DNA of 64,000 bases from Asterella californica (lineage: Eukaryota > Streptophyta > Marchantiopsida > Marchantiales > Aytoniaceae): assembly GCA_036924285.1 (NCBI GenBank), contig JAYKYS010000001.1, positions 30,689,501 to 30,753,500 on the forward strand. The letters run 5' to 3'. The notes under the pieces are model-generated. The model saw only the letters and a list, made by a program, of their open reading frames with translations. It did no database searches and was not told the origin of the DNA. Shown piece by piece: positions 35,533-46,735 of the stretch. Made by a program: the position numbers and the translations under genes. The stretch's first letter is position 1. The number at the start of each line of letters is the position of its first letter.

Positions 35533-36938
35533 TGTCGTGGTGAGAGTCTTTCTTGGAGAGGGCGGACCTCCTGACTATGATTGATCAGAAAAACTATCAA
35601 AAGAAAAAAAACAGATTGCTGCAAGGATGAGAACTCAAAATGTTGCTTCTTGCGTCCACCAAATGCAAATCAAACACTCCAATACTCAAATAGGCCTTTC
35701 AATACTCAAATAAACTTTATTTCAGTGTCCACTCCACCCTCAAAATCTTCAATCGTCAAAAATCTCCCCTCTCTCTCCTGCGCGTATCTCCTCTCTCTTT
35801 CTCCTCAGTTCTTTGTCAAAAGTCTCGTCCAAAAATCGCCGCAGGTTAATTAACCTAAAAGATAAGCCCCTAGCTAAGCTGTCCCCCTCTGTCCTTACAA
35901 GCACAACTGCTTATCAGAAGTAGCCCCTAGCTAAGCTGCCCCCTGCTGTCCTTATGCGTACAACATCCTCTTTGCTAAGCTGACCCCTTTTTTAATAAAG
36001 ATTACACATCTTCCTTTGCTAAGGAGACTCTTTTATCACTGAAGGTTTCACAGCTTCCTTTGCTAAGGCAACCCCTTGATTAATTAACTTGATTAATAAA
36101 AGTTTCTCGTGCTCTTGATGTCATCTTGATGCCATCCTGAATATACCACAAGTCATCCAATGTAGGCCGAAGCCCCAACACTTATGGAGCTGCCCCACAG
36201 GGCTCACAGCCCCACCATATGCATATTAGGTATCTCCTATGATATATTTACGGTGGCACGCGGAGGCTTAGGCCAGGAAGCTCACGATTAAGAGAGATAC
36301 GAGTCTAGCCACCTCTAGATATCCAACATAGACTTCTTTCTAGGAGGTCAACATGCCGGAATAATAACCAGAGGCTAAAGGGAATTGATCTGGAGACCAC
36401 TTTCCTCCTAGGCAGGTGTCCTATCACTATGATGGTCTCTATTTTCGTTCTAAAAGGTTAGAAAATCTGTACATATCTCTATTCCAGAAGAAAATTTTCG
36501 GTAAAGTCTTTACTAGTTTTTCCTACACTAATTTCTCTGTACAACTCCAATTTTAGCGAATAAAGAGTCAAAACTATAGTACTCGCGAACACCTACACAC
36601 TCAAGCTGTCAGATCATAAGTCCGAGTCACGAGTTGGAATCGACGGATTTCTCTCTTTTGCATCTTTCACTGTCTAAAACGTATACTAACTATTACCTAG
36701 AACACTTTTTGACGAAACCGGAAGCGCGGAGTCGCTCCTCTCGTCGAGCTCTGCATTCTGGAACTTTTTGACCCCTTCAGGATGATATTTCAATTCAAGC
36801 TAGACGGCAGCTTGTCAACTATCACCCGAGCTTAGCTCTTGTCCTGCTTGATAAGCTACAGGGCAGCTTCTTTTACACACAAAGAAAAAATCTCTTTGCA
36901 ACTAATTTTCACTGTACAGGCTCACGTACAACACGACA
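35533..36938 (-). repeat. K-family LTR (3' LTR), 1406 bp
   Basis: On the - strand it starts TGTCGTGTTGTACG at 36938 right after a polypurine tract and ends CACCACGACA at 35533. Its right part on the - strand (35533 to about 36145) matches the + strand K LTR at 47233-47820. It terminates the K pol on this strand, so it is the element's own 3' LTR. Confidence 0.8.
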
Positions 36939-36956
36939 TTCACCCCCTCCAAACCT
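36939..36956 (-). other. K polypurine tract
   Basis: On the - strand GGTTTGGAGGGGGTGAA directly precedes the LTR start TGTCGTG. Typical plus-strand primer of LTR elements. Confidence 0.75.
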
Positions 36957-38205
36957 GCACATCCTCTGGTATATGTCAATCCGTCATTGATCCTCGTGAT
37001 TGTCCAGATTGTCTTCACTCTCCTCTGTCTTCTCAGAAAGGCCTTCATTTGTACTTGTTGTCTCCTCAGAACCTAAAAACTCACCTAACTCCACTACCTC
37101 TCCTCTCTTTCTGAATAACTTCACTCGTTTTCCAGCAACAGAAAGCCTTAAAGGCGTGCCATCTAGCTCTCGCAAAGAATAGGTAGCATTCTGGTGTACA
37201 TCTGAGACAAGATATGGGCCAAACCATCTCCTCGAAAACTTTTAAACTGTAGAGTGTTGGTTCTCCAATGTGCCAAGTCGATAGTATACCAACATCCAAT
37301 CCCCAACTTGTATCAGTTTTGGTTGAAGCCTATGAGTCTTATCAAACCTCTCCTTGTTTCCAAGTCGAGCCGCCTTCAACCTTCGTTGCGCTTCTACGAG
37401 ATCCTCTTATATATATTCTAGTTGCCTGATTCGTAGTGAGAGAAGTTATACACGGTCCATATTGTCTTTCCATGGCAAGGTAGCCCAAGTAGGAAAGTCT
37501 TCTTCTGTTGGCATCATCGGTTTCTGTCCTAACATCAACTCAACAGGCATGTATCCTGTAGTAGAACAATGAGTTGTTCTATCTGCCCATAAAGCAAAAG
37601 AGAGTAACCTAAGTCACTCTCTATGCTTACCGTCACACGCCTTCACCAAAGCTTGAACTATTGATTGGATGCCCTCGCTCGCTCTTGTCAATCCCCTCTG
37701 GATTCATTGCAGTAGTAAGCTTGAGCTTCACACCATATCGAGCAAAAAATCCTTTTGCTTCTGTACCACGTAGTTCCCCCCTATCTACTCGTAGTCTTCT
37801 TATAGACCCACATCTATAGATAATATCCTCAAGAACAAACTTACATATCTCATCTGTGATCTTCGTCCTCAGAGCTCGTCCCTCTACAAAATTGGAGAGA
37901 TCCTCAGGAGCCAAAATCAAATACCGCATACCCCATAACCCCAAAGGCATTACCACCAAGTCGAGAACCCACTGGAAGTGAATGCAAGGGGGATAAGTTG
38001 GCACGAGACTGTCCCTATACCGCATCTTTGAGTAGAATTGACAATGCAAGCAGGAACTGACGTAGTTCACCACATCTCGATACAGACCTTTCCACCAATA
38101 CCTTTCTTTCAACTTGACGTAGGTAGCCCAAATTCCTCGATGTCCAGCCCACAAGGTATCATGGAACTCCTTCATTAGTTGCTACTTAGTTTGTAGATCG
38201 TCCAC
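36957..38205 (-). pseudogene. K integrase
   Basis: The zinc-binding part HDTLWAGHRG and SSCLHC is followed by the core: FQWVLDLVVMPLG (first Asp), LRVDRGEL (second Asp) and NPEGIDKSERGHP (Glu), with the frame open from 37633 to 38175. A C-terminal part continues in other frames to about 36984 (LDGTPLRLSVAGKRVKLFRKR). It belongs to the same type as the K linker/RT at 11899. Stops at about 37630 and 37300 break it. Confidence 0.82.
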
Positions 38206-38232
38206 TACTCGTATGAACATCCCATCTCTCTT

Positions 38233-38905
38233 CTACGGCCGTCTCCAAAGATATCCATCACGTAGAAGATAGTTGTAAGCTTGTTTCCGTATCTCCTTGA
38301 ACTCTACTTCGCTCCACCTCTCTTGTCTTTCCAACGAACTCAGATAATACCCTATATGACGAAGTCTATCTGTGTAAAGCTCCTCTCTAAACATCAACGA
38401 TTCCAAGTTTGTAACCCGTCGATCAATCTGACACCGAGCATCCTTTCTCTCTTCTTCCTCAACTTTGGAAAACATGACATCCTCGTCTACAAATTGAGCC
38501 CTCGACAACATACATGCAACCACATTCTCCTTCTCTTTTATATGCTTCAACTCTGGATTTAAGCTTCTAATATAAGCAATCCAACGCAACATCGCTATGT
38601 CCGGCGTGTTACAGTTGGATATCATGTCTAGTAGAGGTAGACAATCTGTCTCTAAGACTACATGAGCATCAATCAGAAATTCACGATCTGTCTTCATCGC
38701 TGTCACCCCTCCCCACAACTCACACTTCACTTGAGGATAATCTCGTTGCCTGTCTGTCTACTGTGACAATGACAAGTCTTCCACACCCGTAGTCTATTCT
38801 TTTCAACACAAGTGGAGACTTCAAACTCTCCTTCAATCTACTCATTGTTTCCTGATGGACAAAAGTCCATACAAATCTCTTATCTTTCCTCAATAATGCA
38901 TACAA
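38233..38905 (-). pseudogene. K RNase H region
   Basis: Frame 38233-38730 contains a decayed RNase H (ECELWGGVTAMK-like start, VVLETDCLPLLDMI, IAYIRSLNPELKHI, then NVVACMLSR), followed by the helical linker to integrase (RLRHIGYYL). The upstream piece at 38720-38905 (KDKRFVWTFVHQETMSRLKESL) is the connection domain. Two frames, at least one stop. Confidence 0.75.
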
Positions 38906-38959
38906 AGGCTTCGCAAGATGAGCATAGTGAGGAATGGATAGACGATAAAATACACAAGC

Positions 38960-39470
38960 TCATAGAAAACGTCGAACCTCCGTGATATTCTTGCAGTCTG
39001 CCATCCTAACTATAGCATCAACCTTTTTCGGATTTGGTCGCCTTCCAAAAGCACCACACAGATGTCCAACCACTAAAATCTCAGACACATCAAACTTGGA
39101 CTTAGCTCCTGATAAGGTGAGATGTACCTCCTCCAGGCGAGTCAAGATACGTTCTACATTGATATGATCTGCAACAAACCTCCTACATCCATTCACAAGT
39201 ACTGCTTCATCCTTGTCTTCAACCGCACAACTTTTTATAGGAACATCATCTAGAAATGGAATGATAACATCAGGCATAAATTCTCATAGTACCTTATGCA
39301 TTGCATTCTGCATTTGAGCCACCGAGTTCGTCGTTCCTTGTGAAAGAGTACACATCCGCATCAATCCCAAAGGCGTACGCATAGTAGTTAAGTCTCGACT
39401 CTCTACAGTCAGCTGGAACTGATCATAACCAGAATATAGATCTCCAATCAAATAGTAGGAGGAAGTCCAG
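38960..39470 (-). pseudogene. K reverse transcriptase palm
   Basis: Reads GDLYSGYDQFQLTVESRDLTT..., LGLMRMCTLSQGTTNSVAQMQNAM, then PFLDDVPIKS (38960-39277) with the catalytic Asp pair. The first codons of this part follow on from those at 12837 across the inversion. The open frame that seems to continue to 39586 is an accident: past 39470 the sequence is antisense to C4. Confidence 0.8.
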
Positions 39471-39804
39471 AAGCAAAAGCTGGAAGCTCTGGAAGCCAAC
39501 CTCCGCACCACGGAGAAAATTGCAACGAAGTATAAAGCGGAAGCTTCTGCTTTTGCCAAGGAGTTGGCATAGATGCGGAAGAGCAACCAGGAGCTACAGA
39601 TGCGACTTCAATAGCACGAGCAAGAAGTCATGCAGATCAGGGGTAAGTTAATAGATCTCGTAGAAGAGAAGATGACTTAGAGTGCACTACGAGAAGGTGC
39701 GGAAGCCCAGGCTGAAGAAGCAGCAAGTAGAAGGAGAAGCCCGAGCTAAGGAGATCATGACACAGATGGAAGAAGCGCTTCAGAAAAAGTTCAACTTCAT
39801 AGCG
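39471..39804 (+). pseudogene. C4: coiled-coil ORF fragment of C family
   Basis: Aligns with C1 4748-5085 (LEA-LRTTEK, then AKELxxxRKSNQE, then ALQKKFNFIA against ALRKKFNFTA). It begins at the inversion breakpoint exactly where C2 (12839) stops. It ends near 39804, followed by about 57 bases that I cannot assign, then repeat G1. Confidence 0.75.
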
Positions 39805-39861
39805 GTATCGTATAACGTGTTTTTCTGTCTAGGAATACATTGGGTATATGGCTGTGCAGAG

Positions 39862-41414
39862 ATATGTGGATTGACAAGGGTGGATCTAGATCTGGATGTT
39901 TCCACTCAAATGTTTCACTATCTACTCTTCTAGCCCGAGTGACCTTGTATCTACTCGGCTCAAGTTTACAGCTTGCTAGATCCAAGGTTACGTATAGGTT
40001 GCATAAACTTGTGTTACAAACAGATCTTTTGTACTCTAACTAAAAGTACTCAGCTCTGTACTATCTAACTGAAGTTATTCCTCTATATCACTGGAAGCAT
40101 GACTTCTGAAATAGCTCTCCAGCGACGCTAACTGCCCATCAATCCAACTATCACAACTTCATAGTACAACCAGAAGATGCTATAAGATCACTCAATCAAC
40201 TTGATAGAGTATCGATACAACTTGCTGTACACCCTGGCCTATCAAGCAGTCCAACAAGGTAAAGCATGCATGCTTCAAGGCACTACTCAGATCTCAATAT
40301 AGCACCAACAGCGGTAATACCTGGCAGCTCCGAGAACCCAAACAGCGGCTTAAGATTCATGATGACTCCGTTCTCCTTCATCACCAAGAGCTGAATTCAG
40401 CCCCACACCCTCCAATGTCGAGTTGTATGCAGACATGGCAGTTTCAGCAACAAACTCCTCTCCAAATTGCTCGAAAATGACCAAAATGACAATAGATGAT
40501 ACCGAAAAATCCGAAATTGCTAATAACAGAAGTATCTTCGAACTTTGAGACCTCAGTCCTCCCAAACCAGTCGACCAATTATGATCAAACTTCACAGGAA
40601 GCTTGATTGGACCCTTCACTCCTACCCTGAATAATTTTCAAGTCGAAATCTTAAACCAATTCTTAGATATGGATCAAACCGTAATCTGTGCTAACTTAAG
40701 AGCTTTACAGACCCAAGTACATTTGATCCAAGATTCTGAACAAACTACTCGACCATTTGAGGTGAAACTTTCCAAGTATCTTACTGATAAGACATGCTTC
40801 AATCCTGGAAAGTTTTACTCAGAAATTCGACTCAGAACTTAAGCAATAGCAAACTATCCATGACTATCACAGTTGCTGTTCACGCCTTATCCCGTCTGCA
40901 CTTCTCAACTTCAATCGGTCTGTTCAGAATCCAAATCGATCAAGAACCTGATGAAATTGATATCAAAACGACCAGCACGTCGTCAGCTCTCCAACCCAAC
41001 AGACAGCTCCTCAAAACACTTCGCGAGTCTCTCGGAACAACCAGAAACGTAGCGGTAGGTACGAATTGCATCCCCCTCCACTCAATCGATCATAACGCGC
41101 TCATCCTTCCATCAAATCGATCGATTCTTCAGCCCAGATTGTAGCCCCGGTCGAGGGCTCTCCAACCATACCCTTCGTTTCGTGAATGGACCTCCGAAGC
41201 CTCCAGAAACCACAGAAACGTTGCGAGGATCAGCTAGAACACCATTGGTCCAAAAGTGGACCAATAAGAGCAAAAAGAGCTTTACTTTTTGTCTTTTCTC
41301 CTCTTAACTTTTCCCTTAGAACGAAATTTTACTCCCAAGGAGACATAAGACATCAACAAGACTCTTAGACCTCAAAACAAATTTTTACTCCCAAGGAGAC
41401 ATAAGACATCAACA
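39862..41414 (-). repeat. G1: repeat G, inverted relative to G2
   Basis: Near-identical inverted copy of 61079-64000, apart from the 1.38-kb insert in G2. The alignment runs off the right end of the window, so the repeat may be longer. It includes a 56-bp tandem duplication at 41341-41414. Without RT or integrase it could be an LTR or a non-autonomous element; the outer boundary was not resolved. Confidence 0.8.
40350..40619 (-). CDS. Short ORF in G1, function unknown
   Basis: 89 codons, starting MKGPIKLPVKFDHNW, with a hydrophobic stretch ILLLLAISDFSVSSIVILVIF that could cross a membrane. The copy in G2 (63244-63513) differs at only three residues and has the same length. That may simply reflect the youth of the two copies. 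No family recognised. Confidence 0.3.
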   Translation of the reverse strand: MKGPIKLPVKFDHNWSTGLGGLRSQSSKILLLLAISDFSVSSIVILVIFEQFGEEFVAETAMSAYNSTLEGVGLNSALGDEGERSHHES

Positions 41415-41420
41415 AGACAG

Positions 41421-42460
41421 TTGGGACAGGGAAGTTCAGAGGTAAGCCACAAAGAAGGAATGGTACTGAAGTCGGCAACGGTGAATTTAGTCCTCGAAGA
41501 AGGGAAGGTCTTGAAGATCACAGCGAAGTTACAGGGGGCCGAATTGGAAGTGTACCATGACATGTTAACTTACTACCAGGATGTCTTCGCCTGGAAGATA
41601 GAAGACATGAAGGATATTCCTGCGAAGTGGGATCAACATCGAATTGATCTACTGGAAAACTCTGTACCTGTAAGACAAAGACAATATAGACTGAACCTAA
41701 AGTACTCTCTTTTAGTCAAGGATGAAATTGACAAGTACTTAAGTGCTTGTATTATTTTTCCTGTCCTTTGCAGTGAATGGGTATCACCTATAGTGATAGT
41801 TCCTAAGAAGAAAACTGGTAAAATAAGAGTATGTCAAGATTTTTGAAAACTGAATGCAGCAACTAGGAAAGACCACCATCTCTTACCTTTTACAGATTCT
41901 ATTCTGGATAGGGTAGCTGGTCATGAGTGCTACAGTTTTCTCGATGGATTTTCAAGGTATAATCAAGTATCCATCAGAGAAGAAGATAAAGACAAAACTA
42001 CTTTTACCACTGACTGGGGTACTTTTGCATATCATAAGATGCCCTTTGGTTTATGTAATGCTCCTGCCACATTCCAAAGAATGATGACAAACATTTTCCA
42101 GGAGTATCTTAGGAAGTTTCTTAGAAATTTTTATAGATGATTTTTGCATTTTTGGTCCAAGGGAAGAACACATAAATTCCTTGGCAATAGTTTTTCAGCG
42201 TTGTAGAGATGCTCAGTTGGCATTGCACCTAGAAAAGTGTTTCTTCGCCATGTCAGAAGGTCTTTTATTAGGACATAGAGTCTCGCAGCGAGGCATTGAA
42301 GTAGACGTAGACAAAGTTCAAGTTATAGTAGCTTTGGAACCTCCCTCAAATGTTAGCGAGTTGCGGGGATTTTTAGGACATGTGGGTTACTATCGGAGGT
42401 TTCAAAAACTATGCGACCCTGGCAGCACCACTAACCGAATTGTTGAAGAAGACTACTGAG
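41421..42460 (+). pseudogene. F reverse transcriptase
   Basis: Fingers (SEWVSPIVIVPKKKTGKIRVCQDF), then TGA at 41844-41846 where the family has arginine, then KLNAATRKDHH, LPFTDSILDR, MPFGLCNAPATFQRM, a frame shift near 42115-42130, the catalytic FIDDFCIFG (about 42132-42158), and the thumb to LLGHRVSQRGIEVD and HVGYYRRF. Copies cDNA from element RNA. Two lesions only, so it was recently active. Confidence 0.88.
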
Positions 42461-43105
42461 TACATCTGGCAGGAACAGAGACAGAAAGCTTTTGAAACAC
42501 TGAAGACAAAGTTGATTGAAGCTCCAGTCATGAAGGCACCAGATTGGAATCTACCTTTTCAAGTGTATGTGGATACTTCAGCATTCGCTATTGGAGTGGT
42601 GTTGAGTCAGAAAGACAGCGAAAAGAGGGACCATCCGATTTACTATGCGAGTAGACAGCTATCCGCTGCAGAGAAGAACTACTCCACTACAGAGCGGGAA
42701 GCACTAGGGATGGTGTATTCTGTCAGAAAATTTCGACACTACTTGTTGGGATGCGAGTTTGTTTTCTATGTGGATCACTATGCTTTAAAACATCTGGTGC
42801 AAAAATCTGATCTGTCGGGAAGAATAGCGAGATGGATGTTGTTATTGCAGGAGTTCAAATTCACAGTTCAAACCAGAGCAGGAAAGCATCATGAGAATGC
42901 AGACTACTTGTCTCGATTGAGGACGGGAGAGCGTCAAGATAATGTAGCAGACGACTTCCCAGATGAAGAACTTTTCCAGCTCACAGTTACTCCCACAAGC
43001 ATGTATCATGAGATATATAGATATTTGTATACGTTGCAGTGTCCTGAAGGAATGGATGTGGAACAGCGTACGGTGTTCATACACAAGGTTGACCGTACGA
43101 GCTGA
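42380..43105 (+). CDS. F RNase H
   Basis: Open frame with the connection (LAAPLTELLKKTTEY) and RNase H: FQVYVDTSAFAIGVVLSQ, YYASRQLSAAEKNYSTTERE, FVFYVDHYALKHLV, then RIARWMLLLQEFKFTVQTRAGK and NADYLSRL. The key acidic residues (D, E, D, D) are present. It ends by TGA near 43105 just before the integrase linker, in a frame different from the RT thumb. Confidence 0.85.
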   Translation: MWVTIGGFKNYATLAAPLTELLKKTTEYIWQEQRQKAFETLKTKLIEAPVMKAPDWNLPFQVYVDTSAFAIGVVLSQKDSEKRDHPIYYASRQLSAAEKNYSTTEREALGMVYSVRKFRHYLLGCEFVFYVDHYALKHLVQKSDLSGRIARWMLLLQEFKFTVQTRAGKHHENADYLSRLRTGERQDNVADDFPDEELFQLTVTPTSMYHEIYRYLYTLQCPEGMDVEQRTVFIHKVDRTS

Positions 43106-44249
43106 AGAGCGGTATTCTGTTCAAAAGAGGGACCGATGATGAACTACGAAGATGTATGGAAGAGGAAGAAGTAGGAAGAGTGGTGGATGCCATGCATTCG
43201 GAACCAGCAGGAGGACACTATGCTCTTCGCAACACAGTGAAGAAGATCTTGATGCAGGATACTGGTGGCCCACCATGTACAAAGATGTGCATGCGATCAT
43301 TAAAAGGTGTGACAGTTGCCAGCGAGTGGGTAAGCCTACTCGAACTACTCAATGGCCACTTCATCCTATCTTACCTCTTGCACCATTCGAGAAGTGGGGA
43401 ATTGACTTCGTGGGACTTATTCAGTCAGCAACGAAGAAGACACGCAGAAGATACATCTTGGTGGCTACAGATTATGCAACCAAGTGGGTGGAAGCTGAAG
43501 CAACAAAGAAAGATGATGCGATAACAGTGGCAGCGTTTCTACACAAGAATATCATCACCAGGTTTGGATGTCCATTGGAACTGGTGAGTGATACGGGCAC
43601 ACACTTTTTGAACAATACCATAGAGGCACTGACAGAGTACTTTCAGATCAAGCATCGAAAGACTACTCTGTATAATCCTAAGGCGAATGGACTTAATGAG
43701 AAGAGCAATGGATTACTGTGCAAGATTCTGAACAAAGTGACTGTCAATCATGCTTATGATTGGGACACCAAGTTGGATGCAGCGCTTTGGGCATTCAGAA
43801 ATACAGAGAAGATAACAACACGACAGACACCGTTCTTTTTGGCGTATGGAATGCATCCCATTATGCCTATTGAGTTTGAAACCCCTATTTACAGGATTCT
43901 GTCACAAGATAGACTGTCTGCAGAAGATAGTTAGCTCATCAGATTGCAAAGTTTGATGGCACTAGAAGAAGATCGCGAAGCATCTATGGAGTTAACTAAG
44001 GACATACAAGAGAAGCGGAAAGAAGTATATGATAAGACGTTAAGAAAAGTTGAGGTGAACGATGGAGACTTGGTCTTGCTATATGATAGCAGACATATTA
44101 AGTTTCCAGGGAAGTTACAACTGCGATGGATGGGACCATACATAGTCGCACAATGTTATGGCAACGGTTCAGTCCAACTTAAAGACCTGGAAGGAAATCT
44201 CTTTGCTACTCGAGTAAATGGAGGAAGGATCAAACGATACTACAGCTGA
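43085..44249 (+). pseudogene. F integrase
   Basis: Zinc-binding part in two frames (SEPAGGHY, then RCDSCQR), core with KWGIDFVGLI, VSDTGTHFL and KANGLNEKSN, GVSNDN-like contact region replaced by ITTRQTPFFLAYGMHPI. After a TAG at about 43933 the C-terminus (43944-44249) has a GPY-type fold (LRWMGPYIV) and ends RVNGGRIKRYYS. No chromodomain or PHD finger. Confidence 0.87.
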
Positions 44250-44275
44250 TGTGTTCACGAGGTCGCTTCACAATT

Positions 44276-44288
44276 GAGAGGGGGAGTA
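44276..44288 (+). other. F polypurine tract
   Basis: GAGAGGGGGAGTA directly precedes TGTGAAGCC, the start of the LTR. The E element has the closely similar GAGAGGGTGGGCATA before its LTR at 59601. Confidence 0.8.
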
Positions 44289-44730
44289 TGTGAAGCCTTG
44301 GATTTCTACTTTGCTAAGAATTTTTTTGTTTTTGATAAGTAAAACAATAGAATGGTTAGTATAGATGATAGATAAGATAGATTCAGTGTAGAATAGGATT
44401 TCTACGCCGAAGAATGATGCTGAGTAGAAATACAGAAGTTATGACAAATATATCTTTGAGGAGATAACTTGGTTGTATTCTACGGACGAAGAGCTTTCCA
44501 AGGATACCTTATTTGCTAAGAATGGACATCGGACGACGAAGTTATGGCCTTGGAAAGAAGGACTAAAATAAGACAGGAGTTAGAGCAACTTCGCGCTCGA
44601 GAATCGAGAAGGACTTCGCACGTGAGGAGAGAAGAGGAAAAGCTATAAGTAGGATCAAAAAGCATTTTACTTTACTATTTCCAATCGTGAGTTTACTGTA
44701 GCGCTCCGCAATTACCGATCGGAGGAGAGA

Positions 44731-46664
44731 GTGGACGAAGACTGTCTTCGGCGAAGTCTGAAATATGAAGTTCGTAGCGATACAGTGGTGAAGTCCGAAG
44801 TCGACGATTTCACGATTAGGTATCAACTTCGCAGAAGAAGTGTCGTAAACGCAGAAGATCGACGGGACTTCGTATCTTCAACGAAGATGAGGGGAATGCA
44901 GACGGCGAAGCGTCCGAAATTGAAGACTATAGCGACGAAGTGGCCAGACTTCAGTCCGTATCGAGAACGACTCGAGGAGATGGGAATGGCCTTCTTGCTG
45001 GAGAACTGGGGTGTGATATCTTCGGATCTGTTACAGGAGATACTCATTTGCAAGAGACATCCCTCTGAAGATTTCGGGCAAGACCGAACAACTGGACTCT
45101 GAGCCACTGGAACTTCGCCCTAGGAATCGATGACGCAGGAGTACCAGGTGACTTAATGTATGACAGTAGCTGTAAGCCGACTTCGGACGAAGTGACGAGG
45201 TATGGCGAACTCTTCTCGAAGTCGCCGGTGGGATCGAACGGATTCAAAGTACACACCTACATCGATCCTTTCAAGAGGGATGTCGCGATCGCCCTCAACA
45301 CCATCTTCAAACCACAACGTACTTCTTATCTGGCCAATTGGCAGATTAACTTCATCGAACAGATCTTCGGAGGCAAGAAGGGGTATTGGGCGAAGATCTT
45401 CCACGACCATGTGCAGAAGCTCTTCAATACTTTCGACGAAGGTGGATCGACATACTTTGCAGCCTTCGCAGTATTCTTCTACAGGGGAATGAAGTTGCTG
45501 TCCCCAGAAGAAGAAGAGAAGTTCGACCGAAGAACGATCTCGGAAGATGAGCGGGTAATGGAAGCTACTCCTCAAAGAGAAGAAGAAGTGACGACCCCAG
45601 TGACAACTTCGGCGGGACCTAGTACTCAGACGAAGAGGAAGATTGAGGAACTTACGCTAGGGGGCGCGACTTCAAGAAGAAAGAAGAAAGCAAGAAGAAC
45701 GACGATAACGACTTCGGACGAAGGAGTCGATGGCGCTCAATCACCAGCAAAGTCGTCTTCAGTCGAGATATTAGGAACCGTGAGACCGAGAGGAGACCAA
45801 GGAGAGTCAAGTGTGCGCAGGGTACTCTCGAGGGAGCACACAATTGAGAGGGAAGTTCCAGAACTTCGGACTTCGTCTAAACCAGGAGAAGCGACAACTT
45901 CGGCAGGACCGAGTGACTCCAATGTCGGGAGAGAATTGAAGATGTTCGAGCAGACTCTTGAATTCCTAAGTGGTACAGCGTTGCCACTCATGGCGCAGTT
46001 GGATCTTCAACGACACATCTATGAGAAGGAGACGAAGGAATCAATTTCATTGAGCGACCTTCTCGACGCTTTGTACTTCGGACGGCAGGGATGGTTAAAG
46101 GAGAAAGATGCTCTACTGGCGAAGTTAGAAAAGACTTCGGCCGACGTCAAGAAGTATATGTCACAACGGGAGGCATTACTCGTACAGCAGTCGTGCGAAC
46201 AGACACGATACTTGGATGAGATTCAAGAAGTACAGGCGAAGTTGAACCTTATGACTTCACGCTTTCACGATTTGAAGTCAGAGAGGGATGCCATGTTGGA
46301 ACAGCTAGCGACGAAGGACGAACAATTAGCAGCAAAGGATGAGGAGCTCTCGAAGTCAGAGAAAGCAAAGGAGATAGCAGAAACGAAGGCTGAAGAACTT
46401 CGGACGAAGGTGGATGAGATTACGACAACATACTTTGCCACCGAACTCGACGCGACAAAGATGGAGCTACTTCAATGACTTCGGGCAGCGCTAACGATAG
46501 CACCAGATCCTTCGGCGAAGAGCAGAATAGTTAGACTAGCGGAGAGAATCATTAGAGATCTGAAGGAGCTTAGAGAGACAGTTAAGTTTACACTATGCAG
46601 TATAGGACAGAAGTTACAGTTAGGTAAAGTAGATACGACGGTTCCGCCAAGTGGGGAGTCGTGA
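44731..46664 (+). pseudogene. U3-borne coiled-coil ORF of F
   Basis: An N-terminal piece (44731-45102; RERLEEMGMAFLLENWGV) is followed in another frame by a 440-codon ORF (45156-46478) with a globular part (YLANWQINFIEQIFGGKKGYW, FAVFFYRGMKLLSPEEEEKF), a low-complexity linker rich in T, S, R and E with a basic patch TSRRKKKARRTTITT, and a long C-terminal coiled coil (about 45990-46470). TGA at 46476-46478 is followed by more coiled coil in the same frame to TGA 46662-46664. Domain order equals the C1 ORF. Basic patch plus coiled coil suggests a nuclear or nucleic-acid-binding oligomer; function unknown. Confidence 0.65.
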
Positions 46665-46728
46665 TCAAGCGGTCTAGATGTGACCATCTTTTGTAGGAAA
46701 CGAGATCCGCCATCTTAGGGCGAAGGGC

Positions 46729-46735
46729 TATATAA
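46729..46735 (+). promoter_or_regulatory. TATA box of F LTR
   Basis: TATATAA in the context GGGCTATATAAGCGATG, downstream of the coiled-coil ORF and upstream of a T-rich stretch. This is where the U3/R boundary of the LTR is expected. The ORF is therefore upstream of the genomic RNA start and would need its own promoter or come from read-through in the 3' LTR. Confidence 0.65.

Larger units (their letters stand above)
12839..39470. other. Inverted 26.6-kb segment
   Basis: At the left breakpoint K RT (+) meets a C-family ORF in - orientation; at the right breakpoint K RT (-) meets the same C-family ORF in + orientation. Turning the segment round places K RT after K RT with about 30 bases missing, and C ORF positions equivalent to about 4740 and 4748 of C1 side by side. 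Two independent elements repaired by one move is strong evidence for a real inversion, though an assembly error could look the same. Confidence 0.75.
41419..44288 (+). mobile_element. F: Ty3 pol region, 5' truncated
   Basis: Runs from just before RT to the polypurine tract; gag and most of protease are missing, the left end being joined to G1. RT, RNase H and integrase follow in Ty3 order on +. It is the best-preserved pol outside A1 and A2, with one TGA and one frame shift in RT. Confidence 0.85.

Noticed and set aside
35533..36180. A separate short LTR ending CCCCAACA at 36180
   Set aside because: The sequence continues without a break to TGTCGTG at 36938 next to the K polypurine tract; one 1406-bp LTR explains both parts.
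39284..39586. Open frame joining K RT to a further 38 codons
   Set aside because: The upstream part is antisense to the C4 ORF and lies across the inversion breakpoint; it is a chance fusion frame.
44731..46664. Host gene for a coiled-coil protein
   Set aside because: It lies between an LTR start and its TATA box, and a second family (C) shows the same layout, so it belongs to the element.
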